A model generated the notes under the pieces. The model made no database searches. It saw only the letters and a program-made list of their open reading frames with translations, and had not been told where the DNA came from. A DNA stretch of 5,003 bases from an uncultured Collinsella sp. (lineage in GTDB: Bacteria > Actinomycetota > Coriobacteriia > Coriobacteriales > Coriobacteriaceae). The translations under genes and the position numbers were made by a program. The DNA lies in assembly GCA_902467875.1 (NCBI GenBank), contig CABQWP010000087.1, forward strand, positions 1 to 5,003, written 5' to 3'. Shown here piece after piece: positions 1 to 5,003 of this stretch (position 1 is the stretch's first letter; each line of letters opens with the position of its first letter).

Positions 1-2
1 GT

Positions 3-299
3 CGGCGCGCGCCCCCGAGCGCCTGGAAGGGCCCCGCCGATAATAAAGCGGCGGCGGGTCATGGCATCGTGCCGGGCCTGATTCAGGATCTCTCGTGCGC
101 GCTCGCCGGCGACGTCGACCTTAAGGTGCGTGCCAGAATCGATATCAATCGCGGCCTCGTCTCCTGTGCCTTCGCGGCCCTCGGATTCGGCATCGGTGAG
201 GTATGCCGAGAGCACCTCGAGCATCTGCTGCTCGGTGGGACGATCGCACTGCTCGACTGAGAGACCCTTCATGATGATTTGGACGAGCGCTTCATCGCC
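3..299 (-). pseudogene. Out-of-frame continuation of the kinase (end of C-lobe, juxtamembrane region, start of a possible membrane or Tat-like segment)
   Basis: Reading the minus strand one frame over from the kinase gives an open stretch of 99 codons with no start of its own. It begins GDEALVQIIMKGLSVEQCDR followed by PT. This matches subdomain XI of Hanks kinases, where a conserved Arg in an RPT-like motif closes the C-lobe. An acidic linker follows, rich in Asp, Glu and Gly, and then MTRRRFIIGGAL close to the window edge. That last piece could start a transmembrane helix or a twin-arginine-like segment; both are known in kinases with extracytoplasmic C-termini. Dropping one C from the 298-301 run joins it to the upstream kinase, giving at least 411 residues. 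It is therefore a displaced part of the same gene rather than a separate gene. The frame is still open at the left edge, so the true C-terminus is not visible. Confidence 0.75.
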
Positions 300-1236
300 C
301 CTCGCAGCGCGGCTCGAGCGGTGCCGGCTTGGTCTTGGTCTTTACGAGATAGAACGAGCCGGTTGCAGCGGCGTCCGTCGACTCAAAGTCAAACGGTTTG
401 CGACCGCTGTAGAGCTGGTACAGAATGCTCGAAAGCGCATAGACGTCGATTGCCGGCGAACGGCGAAGGGCCGCGATGCCTTCGATATCCTGCGTGAGCA
501 TCTCGGGCGCGGCGTATGCGGGCGTGGCAAAACGCCAGATATCGGCGCGCCGGGTGATCGTGTCGTCGCCGAGAGCCATGGTCGCGGAGCCCATGTCGAT
601 GAGGCAGGGGTCAAAGGAACAATCAGCAATCTGCTGCTCGAGCGTTCGGCTGGTGGTGCAGAACATGATATTGGCAGGCGAAAGGTCGCGATGGACGACC
701 GGATTCACAAGGCCTTGGGTCATCAAGAGCGCACGAAGCACGGCGTTTCCGACGGCGGCGACCATCTGGGTGGTCAGCCCGCCCGAGGCGTCGTGAGGAA
801 GCAGGGGCAGCGCCTGCTTGAGCGAGGTGCCCTCGACCCACTCCATGAGGATGAGAGGGTCATCCTCGCACGATCCGTAGCCATAGACGCGCGGAAATCC
901 GCGCAGGTGCGAGACGGTACACAGATGACGGTACTCCTCGAACAGCGCGGCGGTGCTGGCCAGGTGCGCTGCCGATTGCTCGGCGGAGCGGTCGGGGGCT
1001 TGGCCGGAAAGGATGGCGTTGTCCTTGAGTAGCTTGACGGCAAAGACCTCGCCGCTCGTGTTGGTCGCGCGCAGCACGTGTCCGATGTTGCCGTTGTTGC
1101 GGTGGGCCGTCTGGAGAATAAGCGTCATAAACCGACGCTTGGCGTCGTCCTCGGCGCTGGGGTCGACCGCCACGGCGGTGTCGAACGTGTCAAGACGGAT
1201 GAGTTTGTCGCCATAGGCGCTATCGGTAGTATCCAT
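292..1236 (-). CDS. Eukaryotic-like Ser/Thr protein kinase, catalytic domain, C-lobe cut short by a frameshift
   Basis: Hanks-type kinase expected to transfer ATP phosphate to Ser/Thr of protein substrates. Seen, numbering from the ATG at 1236: a glycine loop near 48-53 (NGNIGH); the beta-3 AVK lysine at 68; a candidate alpha-C Glu at 100-101; the hinge MEWVEGTSL at 131-139; the catalytic loop HRDLSPAN at 182-189; the metal-binding motif as IDMG at 213-216 instead of DFG; the activation-segment end ATPAYAAPE at 237-245; and DVYAL at 264-268. The frame then hits TGA after residue 314, before the last C-lobe helices. The start is the ATG at 1236 because AAAGGA lies 5 nt upstream. An in-frame ATG at 1323 has no comparable site, and its extension would run through an inverted repeat. 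The catalytic loop carries Ser where Lys is usual (HRDLKPxN), a variant known in many bacterial kinases. The gene lies downstream of an FHA gene on the same strand. Kinase identity is certain; activity of this copy is doubtful because of the frameshift. Confidence 0.88.
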   Translation of the reverse strand: MDTTDSAYGDKLIRLDTFDTAVAVDPSAEDDAKRRFMTLILQTAHRNNGNIGHVLRATNTSGEVFAVKLLKDNAILSGQAPDRSAEQSAAHLASTAALFEEYRHLCTVSHLRGFPRVYGYGSCEDDPLILMEWVEGTSLKQALPLLPHDASGGLTTQMVAAVGNAVLRALLMTQGLVNPVVHRDLSPANIMFCTTSRTLEQQIADCSFDPCLIDMGSATMALGDDTITRRADIWRFATPAYAAPEMLTQDIEGIAALRRSPAIDVYALSSILYQLYSGRKPFDFESTDAAATGSFYLVKTKTKPAPLEPRCEGR

Positions 1237-1241
1237 GGCGT

Positions 1242-1247
1242 TCCTTT
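1242..1247 (-). promoter_or_regulatory. Ribosome binding site of the kinase gene
   Basis: On the minus strand AAAGGA sits 5 nt before the ATG at 1236. This decides the start, because the upstream in-frame ATG at 1323 lacks such a site. Confidence 0.7.
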
Positions 1248-1268
1248 GTCTGGCATGGGTTGCCGCGC

Positions 1269-1329
1269 GTATACGTGAGCAGTGCGGATATCGGTAAAGT
1301 ACCATGATAGCCGCACTGCCCACGTATAC
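1269..1329. repeat. 19-bp inverted repeat with 23-bp spacer upstream of the kinase
   Basis: The left arm is 1269-1287 (GTATACGTGAGCAGTGCGG) and the right arm is 1311-1329. They are reverse complements except at one position (A1278 against C1320). In a minus-strand transcript that position becomes a G-U wobble, so the kinase-strand RNA would pair along all 19 positions. After one mismatch (1288/1310) a further four pairs are possible (1289-1292 with 1306-1309). No T-run follows on either strand, so it does not look like a terminator. It lies between the FHA gene terminator and the kinase start, 32 nt before the ATG. It could be an operator, an RNA leader hairpin, or the ends of a very small mobile element. 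The minus-strand TATACG at 1268-1273 might act as a -10 box, but the best -35 match (TTTACC) is 19 nt away, so I do not call a promoter. Confidence 0.8.
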
Positions 1330-1373
1330 CGCTGAGTATTGTCGTTTACGACGCAGAAGGTAGAAGACGAAAG

Positions 1374-1406
1374 ACGGACGGCGACCGTCTTCCGATCGCC
1401 GTCCGT
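1374..1406 (-). terminator. Probable intrinsic terminator of the FHA gene
   Basis: A perfect 11-bp stem (1374-1384 with 1396-1406, arm ACGGACGGCGA) encloses an 11-nt loop. It starts 1 nt after the FHA stop codon on the minus strand. The minus strand continues CTTTCGTCTTCT, which is pyrimidine-rich but not a clean T-run, so termination may be partial and some readthrough into the kinase is possible. An alternative pairing of GAAGACG (1363-1369) with CGTCTTC (1386-1392) also exists. Confidence 0.6.
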
Positions 1407-1407
1407 G

Positions 1408-2370
1408 CTAGTCCACAATGACAAGGAATGTCGTGTAGAGACCCAGATGGAGCCTGTCGCTGTTGGCGATTTCCACGGGGGGATAGATCTTGCCGGGCTC
1501 GCGTAGGTCGCGCGGCGGCTCGATTACGATATCGCCGTCGCCCGCGCCCGATTCGAGCACCGTGCCGTTGGTCGATCCAAGGCCCTGGGCGTACCAGTGC
1601 TCACCCTCAAGCCAAATGCGAAGATGTTCGCGCGATGCGTCGGCGCCCACATCGGTGATGCTGGGCGAGGTTTTGGGCAAGGATCCAATTACCGTGCCAC
1701 GCGGATCGCGTGTGAGGGGATGGATTTGCATGTCGACGCAGTTGTCGGCATGTGTCCTGAGCAGACCGAGATTGGGAGCGACGGCGTGCGGCTGATCCAG
1801 ACTGCCCATAAAGCCACGTCCGACGGTAGTTTCGGTGGTGCCAAAGTGCCCACCCGTCTTGCTGTCGCAAAAGCGCTCGACGGTGGCCACGCCCTGAACG
1901 GGATCGGCGAGCGCCCCCGTTGCCACAAAGAGCATAAGGTAAAGCGTGCTTTTCTCACGCACGGCATTGCCGTCAAAGTTGTCGATGCGATTGAGGGCAT
2001 TTGCATATAGGCGGCTGTCCAGCTTGTAGCTGGCGAGAGCCGACATCATTTCGTTGGCGGCCGGACCGCGATAGTGCTCGGCGATTGCCCGATAGGCGGA
2101 CTCGCCGCCGCCGAGCTTGCTGCAGATTGCCGCGGAAAGGTTGAGCGTGGTGACGGTAAAGTCGCTGTAGATGGCGGGCGCGCACTGGTCAGGCTTGCGA
2201 TGGACGATGTAACGGGTGAGATACGAGCGGTTGGAAGAGCATTTCTCGAGCAGGGTACTGCCGAGATAAGAGTTTCCATTGATGAGCATTCGGGCGATCT
2301 CGAGATGTTTAAGACCGCCGAACGAGCGAATATCGTTATAGAGGACCGAGCAAGGCGTCTCTGCTGCCAC
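1408..2370 (-). CDS. FHA-domain protein with an unrecognised N-terminal region
   Basis: A 320-residue protein, apparently cytoplasmic: no signal peptide or clear membrane helix is seen. The last 95 residues look like a forkhead-associated domain, a phosphothreonine-peptide binding fold: VIGS at 227-230, SREHLRI at 246-252, GLGSTNGT at 263-270, NSDRLHLG at 303-310, then a final beta strand ending at the C-terminus. The position after the first Gly, normally Arg and a phosphate contact, is Ser here. Residues 1-220 match no family I recognise. They look largely helical, with several Cys (near 7, 44, 63, 83, 168 and 211) and a short hydrophobic stretch STLYLMLFVATGAL (141-154). The start is the GTG at 2370 because AAAGGAGG lies just upstream. 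A TTG at 2400 extends the frame, but that extension would contain the ribosome binding site itself. The gene precedes the kinase on the same strand, suggesting a kinase/phosphopeptide-reader pair; this partnership is inferred. Confidence 0.85.
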   Translation of the reverse strand: MAAETPCSVLYNDIRSFGGLKHLEIARMLINGNSYLGSTLLEKCSSNRSYLTRYIVHRKPDQCAPAIYSDFTVTTLNLSAAICSKLGGGESAYRAIAEHYRGPAANEMMSALASYKLDSRLYANALNRIDNFDGNAVREKSTLYLMLFVATGALADPVQGVATVERFCDSKTGGHFGTTETTVGRGFMGSLDQPHAVAPNLGLLRTHADNCVDMQIHPLTRDPRGTVIGSLPKTSPSITDVGADASREHLRIWLEGEHWYAQGLGSTNGTVLESGAGDGDIVIEPPRDLREPGKIYPPVEIANSDRLHLGLYTTFLVIVD

Positions 2371-2374
2371 GGAT

Positions 2375-2383
2375 ACCTCCTTT
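2375..2383 (-). promoter_or_regulatory. Strong ribosome binding site of the FHA gene
   Basis: AAAGGAGGT on the minus strand, 4 nt before GTG at 2370 (5 nt from the AAAGGAGG core). It is close to the ideal anti-16S complement and fixes the GTG rather than the upstream TTG as the start. Confidence 0.8.
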
Positions 2384-2477
2384 GATTGCTTCCTAGCCAA
2401 TATGGCGATAGGAATTAATGGCTCCCGGTGGGCGACGTATTAAATGGCTGCGCAATATACAGCGTAACCAAAGCAAC

Positions 2478-2483
2478 ATTATA
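2478..2483 (-). promoter_or_regulatory. Candidate -10 box (TATAAT) for the FHA gene
   Basis: A perfect TATAAT consensus on the minus strand, about 108 nt upstream of the FHA start codon. No good -35 is visible at 16-18 nt (the best is CTGCAA at 16 nt, 3 of 6). If used, the leader would be about 100 nt. Confidence 0.4.
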
Positions 2484-2556
2484 GGCCACATGTTCGAAAT
2501 TGCAGGAAGACTGAGAGATTTGGTTTGGACTGGACGGAAATCCCCCTCTGTCTTGT

Positions 2557-2600
2557 TCTGTAACATTTGGACCCGGTTTTGCCCTGCATCTGTTACAGAT
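2557..2600. repeat. Pair of related dyads between the divergent genes
   Basis: TCTGTAACA at 2557-2565 recurs as its reverse complement TGTTACAGA at 2591-2599, with 25 bp between. The right copy is itself part of a perfect 13-bp palindrome, ATCTGT-T-ACAGAT, at 2588-2600. The site lies between the two outward-facing candidate -10 boxes, where a regulator could bind, but no known operator is recognised. Nearby bases carry no T-run typical of a terminator. Confidence 0.5.
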
Positions 2601-2672
2601 TGAGACAATCGGCCAGGCCCGCCCCGTCCGCCTCGTCATCTGTGGTTTACGTGGGGGCATACGGAGTGCGGG

Positions 2673-2678
2673 TATACT
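2673..2678 (+). promoter_or_regulatory. Candidate -10 box (TATACT) for the helicase gene
   Basis: TATACT matches the consensus at 5 of 6 positions. No good -35 lies at 16-18 nt; TTTACG at 2646-2651 is 21 nt away. If used, transcription would start near 2685 and give a leader of about 190 nt. That leader includes a weak stem of GTGCGC (2781-2786) with GCGCAC (2807-2812) around a T-rich loop. Confidence 0.35.
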
Positions 2679-2862
2679 AACCGGCGGCGAATCTGCTCCA
2701 TCGCTTAGAGCTGCTGCGTCTGGACGGCGCGTGATAGGGCTGCCAAAGCGATCGCCAGCGTGCTGAGCAACGTCCTCTCTGTGCGCACCTGTTTTTGTAT
2801 GTATTAGCGCACTACCAAGCACGCCCGCGCGGCCGCATGCCGTGCCCATTGCGCGTGCAGAT

Positions 2863-2867
2863 AAGGA
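2863..2867 (+). promoter_or_regulatory. Ribosome binding site of the helicase gene
   Basis: AAGGA lies 10 nt before the ATG at 2878, slightly further than ideal. The spacer (ACAACAACAT) is A-rich and unstructured, which suits efficient initiation. Confidence 0.6.
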
Positions 2868-2877
2868 ACAACAACAT

Positions 2878-5003
2878 ATGCGTAATTCTGTATCCGACGT
2901 CACGGACGCCGAGATTCTGGACGAGGCCCGCGAGGCCATGACCCAGGCTGCCTTCGATGCCGCCGATGAGGCCAATGCTGCCCAGACCGTCGAGTCCGCT
3001 ACCGAGAGCCTGCCCGCCTTTGACGAGCTGGGCCTTTCGGACGAGATGCTTCGTGCTATCGAGAACCTAGGCTACACGGCGCCCACGCCTGTCCAGGCTG
3101 GCTCGATCCCCGTGGTGCTCGAGGGCCGCGACCTGCTTGCCGCTGCTCAGACCGGCACCGGCAAGACGGCCGCCTTCTTGCTGCCGACCATGAACAACCT
3201 GGAGCACATCGCTCCGCCCAAGCCCGTGCGCGAGCGTGGCGGTCGCAACCGCCGTCGCGGCGCCAAGAAGCCCGAGGGCAACGGTCGCGGTCCCTTGATG
3301 CTCGTCATCACCCCCACGCGCGAGCTTGCCCAGCAGATCGACGAGGTCGCGAGCAAGATTGCCGACGTCACTGGCCATGTCGCCGTGACCGTCGTGGGCG
3401 GCGTGAGCTACAAGCCGCAGACCGCGGCGCTCAAGTACGGCTGTGACATCCTGGTCGCTACGCCGGGCCGTCTGGTTGACCTGATCGAGCAGGGCGCCTG
3501 CCACCTGGACGAGGTCAAGGTGCTGGTGCTGGACGAGGCCGACCGCATGCTCGACATGGGCTTTTTGCCCGCCGTCCGCCGCATTGTGCGCGAGACGCCG
3601 GCCGAGCGTCAGACGCTGCTGTTCTCGGCCACGCTCGACGAGGAGGCCGTGGGCGAGATCACCGACCTGGTGAGCGACCCGGCACGCGTGGAGATCGCGC
3701 CCGCCACGTCGACCGCCGACACCGTCGACCAGTTTGTGTTCCCGGTGTCCATCGAGGCCAAGAATAACCTGTTGCCCGAGTTTCTCAAGAAGGAGGGCCC
3801 GGAGCGCACCATTGTCTTTATGCGCACCAAGCATCGCGCCGACAGCTGCTGCCGTCGTCTGGAGCGTAAGGGCATCAAGGCCGCCGCGATTCACGGCAAC
3901 CGCAGCCAGGCCCAGCGCGAGCGCGCGCTTTCTGCCTTCCGCGACGGCACCGTCGACGTGCTGGTGGCAACCGATGTTCTCGCCCGCGGCATCGACATTA
4001 GCGACGTGCGCTACGTCGTGAACTTTGACGTGCCGGCCGAGCCGACCGACTACATCCACCGTATTGGCCGTACGGGCCGTGCCGGTGAGCTGGGCTGGGC
4101 CATCACGTTTGTGACCGAGCAGGACGTCGACGAGTTCTACGAGATCGAGAAGCTCATGGACAAGACGGCCGATATTTACGAAGCCGGCGACCTGCATGTG
4201 GGTCCCAACCCGCCTGCGGTTGATCCCGAGCGCGACCCTGCGGCCTTTAAGGTGAAGAAGAAGACTAAGCGCGGCAAGTCCAAGAGCAAGAAGAAGCTTG
4301 AGCAGGCGCGTCGCGACGGCAAGCGCAACGGCGACGATTACGGCGATGTTGCCGGTCGTTCCAACCGCGGTCGCGACGAGCGCCGCGGCGACGGCGAGCG
4401 TCCGAGCCGTCCCAAGCGCGGCGGCAAGACCCGCGTGCGCGAGGGCGTTCAGGCTCGCGTGGACGAGGCTGTTGAGAGCGTGGCTCGCGAGGTAGCTGCC
4501 GAGGAGCGCGGCGGTGCTGGTGCCGCTGAGCAGCCTGCGCGCGGCAACCGTGCCGAGCGTCGTGCCAAGCAGTTCCAGGGCGAGGCACACCGCCGTCGTC
4601 GTGAGGACGAGGACCGCGGCGGTCGTCGTCGTGTCGAGCGCGAGGACGAGGGCCGCGGTTCGCGCGGTGGCAAGCGCGGTGCGGGCGACCGCCGGCGTTC
4701 CGGTCGTGATGACGAGCGCGGCGGCCGTGATGAGCGTCGCGGCGGCGAGGGTCGCGGTGAGCGTACTGCCCGTGGCGGTGAGTCCCGTGGCGGCAAGCGC
4801 TTTGAAGAGCGCGGTAGCCGCGGCGGCGAGCGTCGCGAGGGTGCTCGCGGCAATGGCGGCCGCGGCGGCGCTGGTCGTTCTAACGAGTCGCGTGATCGTC
4901 GTGACCCGCGTGCCAGCCGCGATCGTCGCGATGACTGGCGCAACTACGACGATACCCGCGAAGAGCGTCGCGGCGGCTATCGTGGTGGTCGTGGCGGCAA
5001 CCA
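2878..5003 (+). CDS. DEAD-box RNA helicase, RhlE/DeaD type, with long Arg/Gly-rich tail (3' end beyond the window)
   Basis: ATP-dependent RNA helicase expected to unwind short RNA duplexes in the cytoplasm, in ribosome assembly, mRNA decay or cold adaptation. All core motifs are intact: Q motif with GYTAPTPVQ at 65-73, motif I AQTGTGKT at 90-97, Ia PTRELAQQ at 146-153, GG at 174-175, TPGR at 195-198, DEAD at 219-222, SAT at 250-252, IVF at 312-314, ATDVLARGID at 364-373 and HRIGRTGR at 394-401. An acidic, Ala-rich leader of about 48 residues precedes the core. A basic RGG-like insert (about 118-138) sits between motifs I and Ia. A Lys-rich block (about 458-475) opens a tail of roughly 250 residues rich in RGG, RR, DR and ER, a likely RNA-binding region. 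The frame is open for 708 codons to the right edge. The core resembles RhlE around LGL and VLEGRDLLAAAQTGTGKT, but the tail recalls DeaD/CsdA proteins, so no symbol is assigned. It is transcribed away from the FHA gene. Confidence 0.96.
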   Translation, partial: MRNSVSDVTDAEILDEAREAMTQAAFDAADEANAAQTVESATESLPAFDELGLSDEMLRAIENLGYTAPTPVQAGSIPVVLEGRDLLAAAQTGTGKTAAFLLPTMNNLEHIAPPKPVRERGGRNRRRGAKKPEGNGRGPLMLVITPTRELAQQIDEVASKIADVTGHVAVTVVGGVSYKPQTAALKYGCDILVATPGRLVDLIEQGACHLDEVKVLVLDEADRMLDMGFLPAVRRIVRETPAERQTLLFSATLDEEAVGEITDLVSDPARVEIAPATSTADTVDQFVFPVSIEAKNNLLPEFLKKEGPERTIVFMRTKHRADSCCRRLERKGIKAAAIHGNRSQAQRERALSAFRDGTVDVLVATDVLARGIDISDVRYVVNFDVPAEPTDYIHRIGRTGRAGELGWAITFVTEQDVDEFYEIEKLMDKTADIYEAGDLHVGPNPPAVDPERDPAAFKVKKKTKRGKSKSKKKLEQARRDGKRNGDDYGDVAGRSNRGRDERRGDGERPSRPKRGGKTRVREGVQARVDEAVESVAREVAAEERGGAGAAEQPARGNRAERRAKQFQGEAHRRRREDEDRGGRRRVEREDEGRGSRGGKRGAGDRRRSGRDDERGGRDERRGGEGRGERTARGGESRGGKRFEERGSRGGERREGARGNGGRGGAGRSNESRDRRDPRASRDRRDDWRNYDDTREERRGGYRGGRGGN
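4252..5003 (+). other. Low-complexity Lys-rich and RGG-rich coding tail of the helicase
   Basis: This part of the helicase gene is dominated by Arg, Gly, Glu, Asp and Lys codons (CGC, CGT, GGC, GGT). It starts with alternating Lys/Ser/Arg, passes a mixed helical stretch near residues 520-545 (VREGVQARVDEAVESVAREV), then becomes RGG, GGR and DRR motifs to the edge. The DNA is an irregular mosaic of short related units such as CGTGGCGG and GGCAAGCGC, not a clean tandem repeat. Such tails usually bind RNA non-specifically and vary in length between strains. Confidence 0.75.

Larger units (their letters stand above)
2371..2877. other. Divergent intergenic region, 507 bp, no supported gene
   Basis: This gap separates the FHA gene (minus) from the helicase gene (plus). 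It is visibly less G+C-rich than its neighbours over roughly 2400-2600. It holds the ribosome binding site and TATAAT box of the FHA gene, the 2557-2600 dyads, a TATACT box for the helicase and a long helicase leader. Open frames across it (up to 186 codons on the minus strand, 2415-2975) show no recognisable protein and partly overlap the helicase start in antisense. No tRNA-like fold or small gene with a convincing ribosome binding site was found. Confidence 0.7.

Noticed and set aside
1..60. Possible second frameshift in the GC-rich stretch after RRRFIIGGAL
   Set aside because: The expected hydrophobic segment turns into a Gly/Arg/Pro-rich one near the edge, but too little sequence remains to tell a shift from a genuine end.
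130..1032. 300-codon open frame on the plus strand opposite the kinase
   Set aside because: It is antisense to the kinase, whose motifs are unmistakable. The product has no recognisable domain and there is no ribosome binding site.
1237..1323. Upstream extension of the kinase from an ATG at 1323
   Set aside because: The extension runs through the inverted repeat, lacks a ribosome binding site and has non-kinase-like sequence. The ATG at 1236 has AAAGGA at good spacing.
2371..2400. TTG start at 2400 for the FHA protein
   Set aside because: The strong AAAGGAGG falls inside this extension, directly before GTG at 2370, which is the better start.
2781..2812. GTGCGC/GCGCAC stem with T-rich loop as a terminator or attenuator
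   Set aside because: The stem is only 6 bp with a 20-nt loop, and the T-run is in the loop, not after the stem. It is kept only as a possible leader fold.
2415..2975. 186-codon minus-strand open frame across the divergent gap
   Set aside because: It overlaps the helicase start and its promoter region, has no recognisable domain, and has a composition unlike the neighbouring proteins.
3067..4590. 507-codon open frame on the minus strand opposite the helicase
   Set aside because: It is a typical antisense shadow of a high-GC gene: Ala/Leu/Val/Gly/His-rich with no family motifs. The plus-strand helicase has every DEAD-box motif.

Overview
The window looks like chromosomal DNA from a high-GC actinobacterium. 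The best guess is a gut Coriobacteriia member such as Collinsella. This rests on the G+C-rich codon use, strong AAGGAGG-type ribosome binding sites, and a DEAD-box helicase of the RhlE/DeaD type with a very long Arg/Gly-rich tail. The genus was not confirmed by any search.

Layout. Positions 1-1236 (minus strand) hold a eukaryotic-like Ser/Thr protein kinase. Its reading frame is broken by one extra base in a C4 run at 298-301. The natural continuation of the kinase C-lobe and juxtamembrane region is still readable in the neighbouring frame down to the window edge. Positions 1237-1407 are a gap holding a near-perfect 19-bp inverted repeat (1269-1329) and a probable intrinsic terminator (1374-1406). 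Positions 1408-2370 (minus strand) encode a 320-residue protein with an unrecognised N-terminal two-thirds and a C-terminal FHA domain. Positions 2371-2877 are a divergent intergenic region with a TATAAT box facing the FHA gene, a TATACT box facing the helicase, and a pair of related dyads between them. Positions 2878-5003 (plus strand) encode the helicase, which runs off the right edge.

How the genes may work together. The FHA gene lies directly upstream of the kinase on the same strand. This suggests a phosphothreonine signalling pair: the kinase phosphorylates a target and the FHA protein reads the mark. However, a terminator-like hairpin separates the two genes, and the kinase C-lobe is interrupted in this copy. 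The FHA domain also seems to lack the usual phosphate-binding Arg after its first Gly, so the pairing is an inference. The helicase is divergently transcribed and probably unrelated; it is expected to remodel RNA in ribosome assembly or mRNA turnover, possibly in the cold.

I found no tRNA, rRNA, CRISPR array, transposase or phage gene. The most unusual features are the inverted repeat before the kinase, the kinase frameshift, and the FHA protein with its unknown N-terminus.
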